Assembly (NCBI RefSeq): GCF_022489025.1
Contig: NZ_JAKVTG010000007.1
Span: 94,297-158,296, forward strand
DNA: 64,000 bases
Reading direction: 5' to 3'
Source: Planococcus halocryophilus
GTDB lineage: Bacteria > Bacillota > Bacilli > Bacillales_A > Planococcaceae
The translations under genes and the position numbers were made by a program. The notes below the pieces were generated by a model. It saw nothing but the letters and a program-made list of their open reading frames with translations. It was not told where the DNA came from and made no database searches. Below, piece by piece: positions 53,672 through 63,025 of this stretch. Position 1 is the first letter of the stretch. Every line of letters begins with the position of its first letter.

Positions 53672-53764
53672 GTGTTTATCTACAACGAAAGCTCTTCAAA
53701 GTTCATCGATCACGTACTAGAAGATCGGATCGAATCGGTGTACGATTCTAAACTTGAACTTTAA
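53672..53764 (+). CDS. 30-residue ORF before the DUF2075 gene
   Basis: GTG start with GAGGGGG eight bases upstream; product MFIYNESSSKFIDHVLEDRI... of 30 residues ending 40 bases before the next gene. The peptide resembles the N-terminus of DUF2075-type ATPases, which commonly open with MIIY followed by a helical segment. It may be a small partner, a leader ORF, or the relic of an earlier N-terminus separated from its gene. Confidence 0.45.
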   Translation: MFIYNESSSKFIDHVLEDRIESVYDSKLEL

Positions 53765-53804
53765 TACAAAAAACTGATTTTTCATCTAGAGAGGCTGAAG
53801 CTTT

Positions 53805-55415
53805 ATGGGCACGATTGAACTAAAGACATGGGACTTCAATAAAACCGCGTTAAACAGTATCAAGAAAGAAGCTTACTTTGATTATCCAGTCGTTTACTTT
53901 TTGAACAATAATACCACTGTATATATTGGAGAGACTGTTGCCTTTAAAAATCGGATGAAATCTCACTTGAATAATATTGAGAGAAAGAAATTAGAAAAAA
54001 TGACGCTCATTATTCATGAAAAGTTTCACCGATCAGCTACCTATAATATAGAAACCAAATTAATCAATTATTTTTTAGGCGACAATCGTTACAAGTTGCA
54101 AAACAAGAGTCAGACGGTACAAAGTGTTATGCACAATTACCATGAGAAAGAATTTTACGACATAAAAATCTTCAATGAGATTTGGACAGAACTGTTGAAT
54201 AGGAATATGGTGAATAGCCCTGCTCATGTAATTGAAAATAGAGACATCTTTAAACTGTCTCCTTTTAAAGAGCTGACAATGACACAACTTGAGCTTAAAA
54301 CAAAAATTCTAGAAGTGTGTGAAGAACACATCGATGATGATGAAACGTTTGTATTTATGGTTAAAGGTGAAGCGGGTGTTGGTAAAAGTGTGGTCTTAAG
54401 TTCCGTGTTCAATAGCATCCAGGAACGAGCGGCTGACAAAAATTCCAACCTCCATCAAACAAAGAATTACTTACTCGTCAACCATTCAGAAATGCTGAAA
54501 ACATATAAAAATATCGCAGCTAATGTGAAGTTTCTTAAAAAAAATAACTTTGATAAGCCGACAAGTTTCATTAATAAGCAAAAGAAAGCTCCAGAAAAAG
54601 CAGATATCGTTTTAGTCGATGAAGCACATCTATTGCTGAGCAGAGCGGATGCGTTCAATGGCTTCAATGAAAACAACCAACTGGAAGAAATCATCAATCA
54701 TAGCAAAATCGTCATAGTTGTCTACGACGAAAAACAAGTATTAAAACTGAAAAGCTATTGGGACGAGGAGCGGCTCAAGAAAATAGTGTCAGGCTATCAA
54801 AGAGAAGAGCCCTATGTTTTAAGAGAACAGTTCCGCATGAATGCTGGAGACGATGTAATCGACTGGATCGATAATTTTGTGGAGAAGCGCATTCTGGAGT
54901 TACCAAAAGATGAGCTGTATGAATTTAAAATATTCGACTCTGCCAAAGAAATGCATGACGCCATAGTGGAAAAGAATAAAGAGCATGGCCTCTCCAGAGT
55001 GGTTTCAACATTCGATTATGAACATAAAAAAGACGGCGAGCAGTACTACATCAGAGAAGACAATCTTGAAATCCCATGGAACTCAACCGATACCAAAATC
55101 ACCTGGGCAGAAAAGCCGGAGACAATCAAAGAAGCCGGATCCATCTATACGATTCAAGGCTTTGATCTGAATTATGTAGGCGTGATATTGGGGCCATCAG
55201 TCTCTTATGATGAGCAAAACGATTGCTTGAAAATCCTTACTGAAAAGTATAGCGACACCGAAGCTTTCAGAGGGAAAGATGGCATTGAGGAAGTTGAAAG
55301 AGCGAAAGAACAGATTATATTGAATTCGATTAATGTGTTGATGAAGAGAGGGATAGAGGGGCTTTATGTTTATGCTAGTGATGAGGGGTTGAGGGGGCGG
55401 CTTTTAAAAATATAG
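53805..55415 (+). CDS. GIY-YIG nuclease domain fused to DUF2075 ATPase
   Basis: 536 residues. An N-terminal GIY-YIG domain (PVVYFLNNNTTVYIGETVAFKNRMKSHL, about 23-60) is followed by a P-loop domain of the DUF2075/Schlafen-like helicase group: Walker A GEAGVGKSVV (about residue 188), Walker B IVLVDEAHLLLS (about 271), later YTIQGFDLNYVGVILG. Such proteins are frequent in phage-defence islands, where a nuclease is gated by an ATPase, but no named system is assigned here. It marks the left edge of the defence region. RBS GAGAGG. Confidence 0.75.
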   Translation: MGTIELKTWDFNKTALNSIKKEAYFDYPVVYFLNNNTTVYIGETVAFKNRMKSHLNNIERKKLEKMTLIIHEKFHRSATYNIETKLINYFLGDNRYKLQNKSQTVQSVMHNYHEKEFYDIKIFNEIWTELLNRNMVNSPAHVIENRDIFKLSPFKELTMTQLELKTKILEVCEEHIDDDETFVFMVKGEAGVGKSVVLSSVFNSIQERAADKNSNLHQTKNYLLVNHSEMLKTYKNIAANVKFLKKNNFDKPTSFINKQKKAPEKADIVLVDEAHLLLSRADAFNGFNENNQLEEIINHSKIVIVVYDEKQVLKLKSYWDEERLKKIVSGYQREEPYVLREQFRMNAGDDVIDWIDNFVEKRILELPKDELYEFKIFDSAKEMHDAIVEKNKEHGLSRVVSTFDYEHKKDGEQYYIREDNLEIPWNSTDTKITWAEKPETIKEAGSIYTIQGFDLNYVGVILGPSVSYDEQNDCLKILTEKYSDTEAFRGKDGIEEVERAKEQIILNSINVLMKRGIEGLYVYASDEGLRGRLLKI

Positions 55416-55873
55416 TAACGAACTGGTGATGTGCAAGACTAATACATCAAAAGAATTAGTGGAAACTTTCAATAAGACCTAATAGTTTAAGTTCGTGATT
55501 TCGCAATGCCGTGGAGTGAAACATCAATTTTCTATTGGGACATTCTTTCAGAAAACGCAGGCAAAATTAACTGCATTCATGCCGTTCAAAGACTCAAAAT
55601 ATAATACGTGGTCAATTCCATCTGAAGTGATATAACCTTTAATTCGGATACGTAATAATTTGAAATGATACGGCGAAAATTCGAAGTTAAGATACCGTAC
55701 CGATTTGACTAAAAAGAACGCATGAGATCAAGCGGTTTGATTGTGTGTTGAAGAATACAAAATGACGTTGATGACTTGAGGAAGAGGCGTAAAGTGTATG
55801 CTTTGTCAGGAACTTCAGGTAAGTATCAAAAGGAACGAAAAATTCAAACTAATATATTTTTTTAGGAGGAAAA
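55416..55873. other. Intergenic interval with possible decayed coding sequence
   Basis: About 460 bases between two defence genes. Only short frames exist, for instance 32 codons from 55506 (MPWSETSIFYWDIL...). The higher GC than the following genes and stop-rich frames suggest a degraded gene, but no family can be named. The hamA RBS (AGGAGG) is at the right end. Confidence 0.4.
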
Positions 55874-56737
55874 ATGATACAAGCAGAGCTAGAGTCCTTG
55901 ATAGAGTCCGAGATGAAAAATTTTGCTTTGAAATTAAACGTTAGCATTATAAAAGCAGCTACTCATCATGCAATAATTATTGATGGAATAGTAAATGAAC
56001 CAGCAATTATTCGTAGTATTGCAGTATATATGGTGGCACTTATTACTAACTCAGTGGAAGCAAATCTAGAAGTAAGAGCAGATATAATTGAATACACAAC
56101 AGTAGGTTTGGAAGAAATAAAAGAGAGTGTAATTGATACTATTGGAGAAAACAATAATCTGGATCAAGATTTTATTGAAGATGAAAGAAATCCGTGGTTG
56201 GCCGAGGCTTTAATTCATTTATTATTAGTAATTTCAAGCGATGTGAAAGATATACATCCGATTGGTGAAATAAAAGCGGTGGGATTAGTTCATGATGATC
56301 CAAAAGATAAAGGGCTAGATTTAAGTGCTTTATACTATTCAAAAGCTCTTGGATTAACAATAGGAGAATGTAAAGCTTATAAGTTGTATCCTAACAAAGC
56401 TATTTCTAATGCTATGAAATTTTTTGACGGAGTTGAAACCAATAAAAAAACAGGGAAGAGGATTAGAACTCAGGTACAAATTCTTAGAAATTTTTTGCCA
56501 CCTGATATCTCAAAACTAGCTACAAACGGCTTTTGGAAAAACGAAAAGTGTTATTTAACAACTCCAGTATATGATAAATCAAAAAGTGTAAATTGGAGTA
56601 GAAAAAGAAATAAAACATTAGGTAGTTTAAAAGTGCCGATTGAAAATAGATTGGTTATCCCTTTGGAGATCGAAAACTTTGACGAATTTTTTAATAGTTT
56701 AGCGGATGAGATGAGAATTTTTGTAGAGGAGTTATAA
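55874..56737 (+). CDS. hamA: Hachiman-like nuclease subunit HamA
   Basis: 287 residues. It looks like HamA (DUF1837), the effector nuclease of the Hachiman antiphage system. A D...ExK catalytic pattern is visible: D149 in KGLDLSALYY, then E165 and K167 in LGLTIGECKAYKLYP, as in PD-(D/E)XK nucleases. It is one base upstream of a large helicase gene, the HamAB arrangement. In known systems HamB holds HamA and releases it to degrade DNA when it senses damage or phage replication. Codon use is very AT-rich. Identification is by motif and context; AbpA is the main alternative. Confidence 0.65.
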   Translation: MIQAELESLIESEMKNFALKLNVSIIKAATHHAIIIDGIVNEPAIIRSIAVYMVALITNSVEANLEVRADIIEYTTVGLEEIKESVIDTIGENNNLDQDFIEDERNPWLAEALIHLLLVISSDVKDIHPIGEIKAVGLVHDDPKDKGLDLSALYYSKALGLTIGECKAYKLYPNKAISNAMKFFDGVETNKKTGKRIRTQVQILRNFLPPDISKLATNGFWKNEKCYLTTPVYDKSKSVNWSRKRNKTLGSLKVPIENRLVIPLEIENFDEFFNSLADEMRIFVEEL

Positions 56738-56738
56738 A

Positions 56739-59700
56739 ATGTTCGATAGTTATTCTTATTCTTTGTTTAATGACTTGCCTAATTTGCCAAATATAGATAT
56801 AGACGCGTCTAGAAGAACCTTATCAAGAGCCTATATTTTTTCTCTTGAAATGCAATTAGATTTAGCTCATAAAGAATACTTAAGTATACAACCAGGACAC
56901 CTGACTGAAAAAGAACTTGAAGAATTAGAAGATAAAATTAATGATGATTTAGATAGCGTGGTACTGGAGTTATACAGTGAATTAAGACGTTTAGGAGATA
57001 CTTTAGAAAGCAGTTGTATATTTGATAATAATGAAAACAAAACAGAAGTTAAAGCTTCCGCGTTTGTAGCTGCTGAGTCACTATCACTTTTAGCAACTAT
57101 ACTCAATAGTTTTGAAAAAGTAGAAGAAGACGTACTACTTTCAAATGAATTCGTTTATACAAGGCTTGAATCGGCTATGCTTTTCTTAATTTCTGGATAT
57201 GATGCCAACGCTTTGACAGAAGTAAACAAAATATCTGATCATTTATTAATTAAGGATTGGTATGAAGATTTATATAAAATAGAATACTGGTGCATCCAAA
57301 ATCTTGTTTCTCTATTAACAAATACATTAATAACTATAAATAGAGACAAACCTTTTATTGTAAAAAACGATAGTAAGACTTTAAAGAATTTAATTATAGA
57401 TAACAAAATTCAAATGTTTTCTAATATCGGCGAGGCAATAATATTATATACTGATTGGTTAGTGGGAGATGATGGTCTTGGATATAAGAAGTCAGTTGAG
57501 TTACTCGATAAAATAGTTAAAAGTACTTTTAAAAATAGGTTTGCTCTTTATCCTGAAATATATCATTTTTCAATGCTACTTAAAAATATGATATCGATTA
57601 CTTCTGAGCGAGCACTGCTTCATAATATTAAAAGTCCTGAAGACACTGAAGGCAGATTCATAGAATATATAAAAGCCAGAATTAAAGGTGATTTGGAAGT
57701 GAACTCAAGGCCATTTATATGGGAATCAGCTAGTAAGTTCATTGAAGAATGTTTACCTGGACCAAATAAACATGTAATAGTAAATCAACCAACAGGTAGT
57801 GGAAAAAGTTTTATAGCTGAAATAGCGGCTGCCCAATCTTTATCTAAAGGTTGGATACTTTATTTGGCGCCTACAAATGCTTTAGTTCATCAAATTAGAA
57901 AGGACTTAAAAAAATCAATGAAGTTTTATCAGTCCTTAGAAATTAAATCATTTATAGGAGGAGAAGAATACACTAAGTTGGAAGAGGAAACTCTGGACGC
58001 GGATAAGTTAAGTGAAAATTTTATCGCTGTAATGACTCCTGAAAAATGTGCCATGTCACTAAGAATGAATCCTGAAATATTTGAAAATTGTGTGCTATGT
58101 ATTTTTGATGAATGTCATTTATTGGGGGAAGGCACAAGAGGAGCAAATGCTGACCTTGTAGTTGGAAAAATTTTATCTATCAATAGTAATATTAAATTTA
58201 TATTAATGTCTGCAATGATAAATAATCCCGATGATTTAGCGGAGTGGTTAACTGCCGCAACTGATGGGAAATCATTAGTGACGTCTATATCTTGGAAGCC
58301 GACTCGTTCTATTCGTGGAACTATTGGAATTGAGACTAATATACTCCAACAAGATTCCTTAATCGCAAAAGAAAATTTAAAACAGAAAATGGAAAGTAGA
58401 AAAAACGAAAAGTTTAATTCTAATTTGTCAATTTTATATTCACAATCCGGTGTTTGGAAAAAAAACTATAGTGATTACTCGTTGTTACCCACAAATATAT
58501 TGGGTAAATTTGTATGTAAGAGAGAAAAAGAAAATAATAAATGGACTTATTTTATTGAACCTTTAAGTTGGGTGAATAATACATCTAGAGAAATAGGAAT
58601 TAATCTATCCTCTAATGGAATTCCTACCATAGTTTTCATATCCACAAACAGGCACTATCCATTTACGTTGGGGAAGGGTATATCACTAAAATCACAAGAT
58701 TTTCGTATCCCACAACTCGAAGATTGTTTATTAATCTTAGCTGAAAGCGATCTTGGAATTGAGTCTGAAGTTAGAAATTTACTTATGGATGGAGTTGGAG
58801 TACATACTTCATATATGTTAGAAACTGAAAAAGAAGCTGTCGAGCGCCTATTTGCTAATCGCCATATAAATTTGTTGTTCGCAACAGGTACACTAGCACA
58901 AGGATTAAATCTTCCCTCAGTAGCAATTGTAATAGCGGGAACGAGAATAGGAGATGTGAGAGATTCTTTTTCTCCTGAAGCTCGATCTAGATCTAAAGCG
59001 TTAATACTGAACGCCATTGGTAGAGGAGGAAGGGCAGGTTTCTCTAACCAAAGCCTAAGCATATTAGTACCAGATAAACCTTTACAATTTAAACATAATA
59101 ATACTGATGTTGATAGAGCAATATATGAGTTACCTGTTTTACTTGATAACGATGCTTCAATTACTATTAGAAGTAAATTAGAGGAATTTCTAAGAGCAAT
59201 TATAAATAAGGAGATTCATCCGAATGAATCTTCTTTAGAAGAATTAACTATTATATCTTCATTAGTTTCTGGGGATGAAGAGATAAATGAAAATATAATT
59301 AATACTTTAAGTAAAACTTATGCAGCAAAATTTATAGAGACTGGCGAAAAAAACGAAAAGTTATTTGAAGCAACTCGAGAAATAATTAAGATTAAAAATG
59401 AGTTTCTTACCAAATCTGAATCTCCTGAATGGACTATAAGTGTTGCTAGAAAATCAGGATTTGATTTTTTTACGACTAATGAATTTATAAAAGTTGTAAA
59501 TCAACTTTTTCCAAATTATATTCAAACAGATATTAATAAATGGACGACAAAAATGTGGCTAGAATTTTTATTCGAATGTATGAAAAAACTCCCCCCCTTA
59601 TATATTCAAAAAATTTTACCGAAATCTAAATCTCAGAAATCTACATTTCTCAATAGAATGTTGGAATCTATATTAATTCAAGATGGATTTGAAAGAATAA

Positions 59701-60233
59701 CGGATGAAGAAGCTTGGTATAATCATTGGAATGAATTTTTTAATATTACACTAGCTTATATTGAAGGACAAAGCTATGAAAAAATTGCAAAAATGTACTT
59801 GAGCTTAAATGGTGATGTAGAAGTGTCTAGAGCGGCAGGAAAACCAGTTCCTTCAATAATCGCTTTAGTAAAAAATCAAATTGACACTCTATCAAGTTAT
59901 GCAGGGTTGTTAATAGCAACTTTAGAAGAGAGTTTCTTAAAAGAAGAAGAAATTCCATTTAATTTAAATATACTCCCTATTGCTATAAAAAATGGTTTAC
60001 ACAATCAATCAGTCTACTATTGGTTCAATCATGGAATAAGAAATAGATTTGCAGCTCATGTATTAGCAAGAATAATGCCATTAAAAGACTTTAAAGATCA
60101 TGAAGCTTCGAAAAAAGAAGTTAAAGGTTATAAGGAATTATTATTAAACAACGATATAGAATTTAAAGACATTACCCTCGAAGATGAACAAATAATAGAA
60201 GCTGTAAAAATAATTTTAAAAAATTCCATTTAG
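56739..60233 (+). CDS. hamB: Hachiman-like helicase subunit HamB
   Basis: 1164 residues. A ~340-residue N-terminal region of unknown fold precedes a superfamily 2 helicase: Walker A QPTGSGKSFIAE (about 350), DECH box IFDECHLLGEG (about 455), motif III LMSAMINNPDDL, then in the second RecA domain LFATGTLAQGLNLP and motif VI NAIGRGGRAG (about 760), followed by a ~390-residue C-terminal part. This is the COG1204-like helicase of Hachiman. Translation is coupled to hamA (one-base gap; AGAGGAG inside hamA). Confidence 0.7.
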   Translation: MFDSYSYSLFNDLPNLPNIDIDASRRTLSRAYIFSLEMQLDLAHKEYLSIQPGHLTEKELEELEDKINDDLDSVVLELYSELRRLGDTLESSCIFDNNENKTEVKASAFVAAESLSLLATILNSFEKVEEDVLLSNEFVYTRLESAMLFLISGYDANALTEVNKISDHLLIKDWYEDLYKIEYWCIQNLVSLLTNTLITINRDKPFIVKNDSKTLKNLIIDNKIQMFSNIGEAIILYTDWLVGDDGLGYKKSVELLDKIVKSTFKNRFALYPEIYHFSMLLKNMISITSERALLHNIKSPEDTEGRFIEYIKARIKGDLEVNSRPFIWESASKFIEECLPGPNKHVIVNQPTGSGKSFIAEIAAAQSLSKGWILYLAPTNALVHQIRKDLKKSMKFYQSLEIKSFIGGEEYTKLEEETLDADKLSENFIAVMTPEKCAMSLRMNPEIFENCVLCIFDECHLLGEGTRGANADLVVGKILSINSNIKFILMSAMINNPDDLAEWLTAATDGKSLVTSISWKPTRSIRGTIGIETNILQQDSLIAKENLKQKMESRKNEKFNSNLSILYSQSGVWKKNYSDYSLLPTNILGKFVCKREKENNKWTYFIEPLSWVNNTSREIGINLSSNGIPTIVFISTNRHYPFTLGKGISLKSQDFRIPQLEDCLLILAESDLGIESEVRNLLMDGVGVHTSYMLETEKEAVERLFANRHINLLFATGTLAQGLNLPSVAIVIAGTRIGDVRDSFSPEARSRSKALILNAIGRGGRAGFSNQSLSILVPDKPLQFKHNNTDVDRAIYELPVLLDNDASITIRSKLEEFLRAIINKEIHPNESSLEELTIISSLVSGDEEINENIINTLSKTYAAKFIETGEKNEKLFEATREIIKIKNEFLTKSESPEWTISVARKSGFDFFTTNEFIKVVNQLFPNYIQTDINKWTTKMWLEFLFECMKKLPPLYIQKILPKSKSQKSTFLNRMLESILIQDGFERITDEEAWYNHWNEFFNITLAYIEGQSYEKIAKMYLSLNGDVEVSRAAGKPVPSIIALVKNQIDTLSSYAGLLIATLEESFLKEEEIPFNLNILPIAIKNGLHNQSVYYWFNHGIRNRFAAHVLARIMPLKDFKDHEASKKEVKGYKELLLNNDIEFKDITLEDEQIIEAVKIILKNSI

Positions 60234-60242
60234 ACTTAATTG

Positions 60243-60355
60243 CTCTCCAGAGATAGAGGGAAATCTAAATGATTTTGACTATCAATGTTGCAAGCATAAT
60301 TATTACATTATATTCATACGTATAAAATGCTCGGAAATTTTACCGCTCCCAAGGT
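60243..60355. mobile_element. MITE-like palindromic element, degenerate copy 3
   Basis: GAGGGAAATCTAAATGATT at the left and ATACGTATAAAATGCTCGGAAATTTTACCGCTCCCAAGG at the right correspond to the ends of the copies at 44215 and 62153, with the middle shortened. It lies just after hamB. Confidence 0.6.
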
Positions 60356-60433
60356 ATTGAATAAAGTAAATGAATAAAAATCTATTTAGCTTAATTGCGA
60401 TGTATTAGTGAGTACAGTCTAGGAGGGCTATGA

Positions 60434-61042
60434 TTGTTTTACGGCACTAGATGGTTCTATAAAATTTTATATTTTATAACAGCAATGTCACCTGCGTATT
60501 TTCTGTTTTTAATACAAATTGATGACAAGTTCTCCAAGCCGTTTAATTATCACTTGATATTTTATGACGTTACCTTACAAATAAACATTTTTTGGTGGTG
60601 TGGATTACTACTCGTATTCATATTAGTATTAACTCTTTTATTGAAGTTTATATTAATTAGACAATACACAAAATCTTCAACTGATCAGGTGTTGGCGCCA
60701 GAGAAAAATTACTTTAAAGAAAGCAATTTGGAAGAAAAAAATGGTAACATAATTTCATTTCTTTTAGGGAATATTTTGCCTGCTGTATTTATTATTGAGA
60801 GTAACTTACTTTTATCTATTTGTATATTTGTCATATTACAAGTTATTATCTTTATTTTAATCGTTAAAAGCACAGATATTTTCCCGAACATTAATCTGAT
60901 TATTTTAGGAATTGATTTATGTAAGACTCAGAACAATAAGTACGTTTTTACTTTTAGGTCTAGAAAATATAATGATTTTAAAGTTTATATGATTGGAAAC
61001 CCTTATAAAACGAAAATCCATATAACTATGTATGAGAAGTGA
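60434..61042 (+). CDS. kwaA: Kiwa-like membrane subunit KwaA
   Basis: 202 residues with four transmembrane segments (YKILYFITAMSPAYFLFLIQI; IFWWCGLLLVFILVLTLLLKFILI; ISFLLGNILPAVFIIE; LSICIFVILQVIIFILIV) and a short cytosolic tail. TTG start with AGGAGGG upstream; an ATG four bases earlier stops after six codons. It lies 10 bases before the DUF4868-like gene. In Kiwa, KwaA senses phage at the membrane and signals to KwaB, which binds DNA. Sequence similarity of KwaA is low across the family, so the call depends on size, topology and partner. Confidence 0.6.
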   Translation: MFYGTRWFYKILYFITAMSPAYFLFLIQIDDKFSKPFNYHLIFYDVTLQINIFWWCGLLLVFILVLTLLLKFILIRQYTKSSTDQVLAPEKNYFKESNLEEKNGNIISFLLGNILPAVFIIESNLLLSICIFVILQVIIFILIVKSTDIFPNINLIILGIDLCKTQNNKYVFTFRSRKYNDFKVYMIGNPYKTKIHITMYEK

Positions 61043-61052
61043 GGAATTTTAA

Positions 61053-61991
61053 ATGGCTTTAGAACGTATTTATGTATGTACATCTAAAAATTCAAAGCTA
61101 TATAGAGTCTACTTATTACAAACTGGAGATGCAGAAAAAAGTGGAATTTATGAGCATTTTGAAGGAGACCTAATCCCAAAAAAATCCTATGAGGCAGAGA
61201 TGGACGAGTTGAGTGGTACTGCTTTAATTGAAGATATCCCCTATTACTTAGAATTAGAAAAAGTTAATGAAGACAGTTATTTATTTGGATTTAAAGAAGT
61301 AATCGGAAATTTATTAAACAATCAAACTCAAAATGTTATTCAGTTTTCTAAATTCGGAAAATTGGCTGGAGAAGTAAACAACTTTGATGAAGATGAAGGA
61401 ATTAAATTTATAATCGCCCAAGACGAAAGTTCTCTATATTTCCTAGCTATTTCAAACAACTCCGTCATAAAAAATAAACCTGTTCTTTCAATATCTATTA
61501 CTGATAACACTACGGTAGTAAATGTTCCGAAAGGTATTCAATTACCACCTGCAGTTACCGCTAGGTTAGATAGAAGTAGTAAATTTCTCTACGTATATGA
61601 TGTTAATCGATTTGAAAATATGTTAACACTGAATGAAAACCGTAAAGCTAAATCACAAGCTGTTATTACAAAATTTGTACAAGGAGAATACACAATTTCA
61701 ACATCTAATTTTAAATTTGTAGGCCTTGAACAAGAAGCAGTTAAACAAAAACTATTTAGTAGTGCTAGGGCAGTGAGAAGATTATCGAAATATACCGAGC
61801 CTGAGAGTAGTTATTCTATTCATCAAATAAAACAAGCGGTTAATCGGCTAGATAATGAGCTGAGAGTTGAATTTGATGAAGCTAACAACATTATTAAAGT
61901 AACCCCTGAAACTGCAAAAACATTTGTCGGAATAATTAATAATATCATTGTAGAAAGATTGATTTCTGGAGATGTGGAAATTATTATATAG
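61053..61991 (+). CDS. kwaB: Kiwa-like DUF4868 protein KwaB
   Basis: 312 residues, matching KwaB in length. The central stretch (SKFLYVYDVNRFENMLTLNENRKAKSQAVITKFVQGEY) fits the DUF4868 pattern in which a Phe-Glu motif follows a beta strand. The C-terminus has a predicted winged region (SYSIHQIKQAVNRLDNELRVEF). KwaB is the DNA-binding effector of the Kiwa system. Adjacent kwaA and a 19-bp terminator frame it as a two-gene unit. Confidence 0.6.
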   Translation: MALERIYVCTSKNSKLYRVYLLQTGDAEKSGIYEHFEGDLIPKKSYEAEMDELSGTALIEDIPYYLELEKVNEDSYLFGFKEVIGNLLNNQTQNVIQFSKFGKLAGEVNNFDEDEGIKFIIAQDESSLYFLAISNNSVIKNKPVLSISITDNTTVVNVPKGIQLPPAVTARLDRSSKFLYVYDVNRFENMLTLNENRKAKSQAVITKFVQGEYTISTSNFKFVGLEQEAVKQKLFSSARAVRRLSKYTEPESSYSIHQIKQAVNRLDNELRVEFDEANNIIKVTPETAKTFVGIINNIIVERLISGDVEIII

Positions 61992-62079
61992 TTTTCCAGT
62001 CTGAGATAATACTTTAATTCTTAGGTTAATGTAAATGAATAATTCCTTGTATAAATAACAGTTTATGACCTTCATGAAA

Positions 62080-62141
62080 TAACAGGTCACCACAAATAAG
62101 ATTGATTCTTACGTCATCTTTATTTGTGGTGACCTGTTTTG
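62080..62141 (+). terminator. Terminator of the Kiwa-like pair
   Basis: AACAGGTCACCACAAATAA pairs with TTATTTGTGGTGACCTGTT over 19 bp around a 20-base loop, then T run. Confidence 0.8.
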
Positions 62142-62152
62142 AGTAAACCGCG

Positions 62153-62309
62153 TCCCAGGGAAAGAAACAATTCTAAACGATTCTGACAATACACAACAAT
62201 TTATATCACATACATTGATGGACCCGCTGCGTCTATGTTTAAGGTGCAGCTTTTTCATATTATGCATCTGTATAAATTGTGTGGGAATTGTTTCGCTCCC
62301 AGGGAAGCG
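62153..62309. mobile_element. MITE-like palindromic element, copy 2
   Basis: 157 bases. Left end CCCAGGGAAAGAAACAATTC and right end (inward) CCCTGGGAGCGAAACAATTC match over about 18 of 20 positions. It sits between the Kiwa-like and Thoeris modules. The internal sequence is near-identical to copy 1 and has no open frame of use. Confidence 0.75.
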
Positions 62310-62329
62310 ATATCTTCAAGTCTGAGCGT

Positions 62330-62938
62330 CTATATTTTCCTAACGAGTCTATAATTATATATTTTCTTACTTTTATTATATGCATTATCTATATATTTAT
62401 TAGGATTTTTAAAAAAGTCTACTTCATTAACTAGTGAAATATATGAACCTGTTAAAACATCTACATTTTCACAAATTTCGCAATTGTATTCAGGAGGATC
62501 TTGATTAAATCTATTCTTATGGATAATATCATATAAATATGTATTTCGAGTTTGAATGGAAGAATGCCCATCAGAATTAATTACAGAAGGTCTTAACCAC
62601 GAATATCCTCCATTATACTCCATGACCACTCCAAGAATGCCATTAGTTCCAGAGGTGCGATCATTTCTTTTTATTTGTTTAAGAGCATATTCGATTTCCC
62701 AATCAATCCAATTACTCGATTTTATATTTGGAGAAATTACAATAATAGTGACAGAGGTAGAATATATCATATCCTTCAATTTATTTTTAATATACTCAGT
62801 TGTCCTGTCAGACATATCTGGTGATTCGCTTGTTTCTCCTTGATAATATGTAGCATCTTTCCCTAATACTTTTACTATTCTATCTCTTAGATTTTTAGCC
62901 TCTGAATATTTGTAAGATATAAAAGTTTTATAAGCCAA
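62330..62938 (-). CDS. thsB: Thoeris TIR-like protein ThsB
   Basis: 202 residues from a TTG start (GGGAG seven bases upstream). The N-terminus KTFISYKYSEAKNLRDRIVKVL, STSVTIIVISPNIKSSNWIDWEIEYAL and the conserved Glu/Trp pattern are those of the TIR-like (MTH538) domain of ThsB. In Thoeris, ThsB senses infection and makes a cyclic ADP-ribose isomer that activates ThsA. It is downstream of thsA on the same strand, 87 bases away. Confidence 0.85.
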   Translation of the reverse strand: MAYKTFISYKYSEAKNLRDRIVKVLGKDATYYQGETSESPDMSDRTTEYIKNKLKDMIYSTSVTIIVISPNIKSSNWIDWEIEYALKQIKRNDRTSGTNGILGVVMEYNGGYSWLRPSVINSDGHSSIQTRNTYLYDIIHKNRFNQDPPEYNCEICENVDVLTGSYISLVNEVDFFKNPNKYIDNAYNKSKKIYNYRLVRKI

Positions 62939-63025
62939 TTAATTTCTCCCTCACTTATCTCTTTAAGATTTATGAACAGTCAATGGTATATTTACCATAT
63001 ATATAATTTGTAGAATTTATAGAAG

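Noticed and set aside
55874..60233. AbpA/AbpB rather than Hachiman
   Set aside because: Both combine a nuclease-like and a helicase gene; the ECK motif in a ~290-residue protein and a COG1204-type helicase fit Hachiman better, but a profile search is needed.
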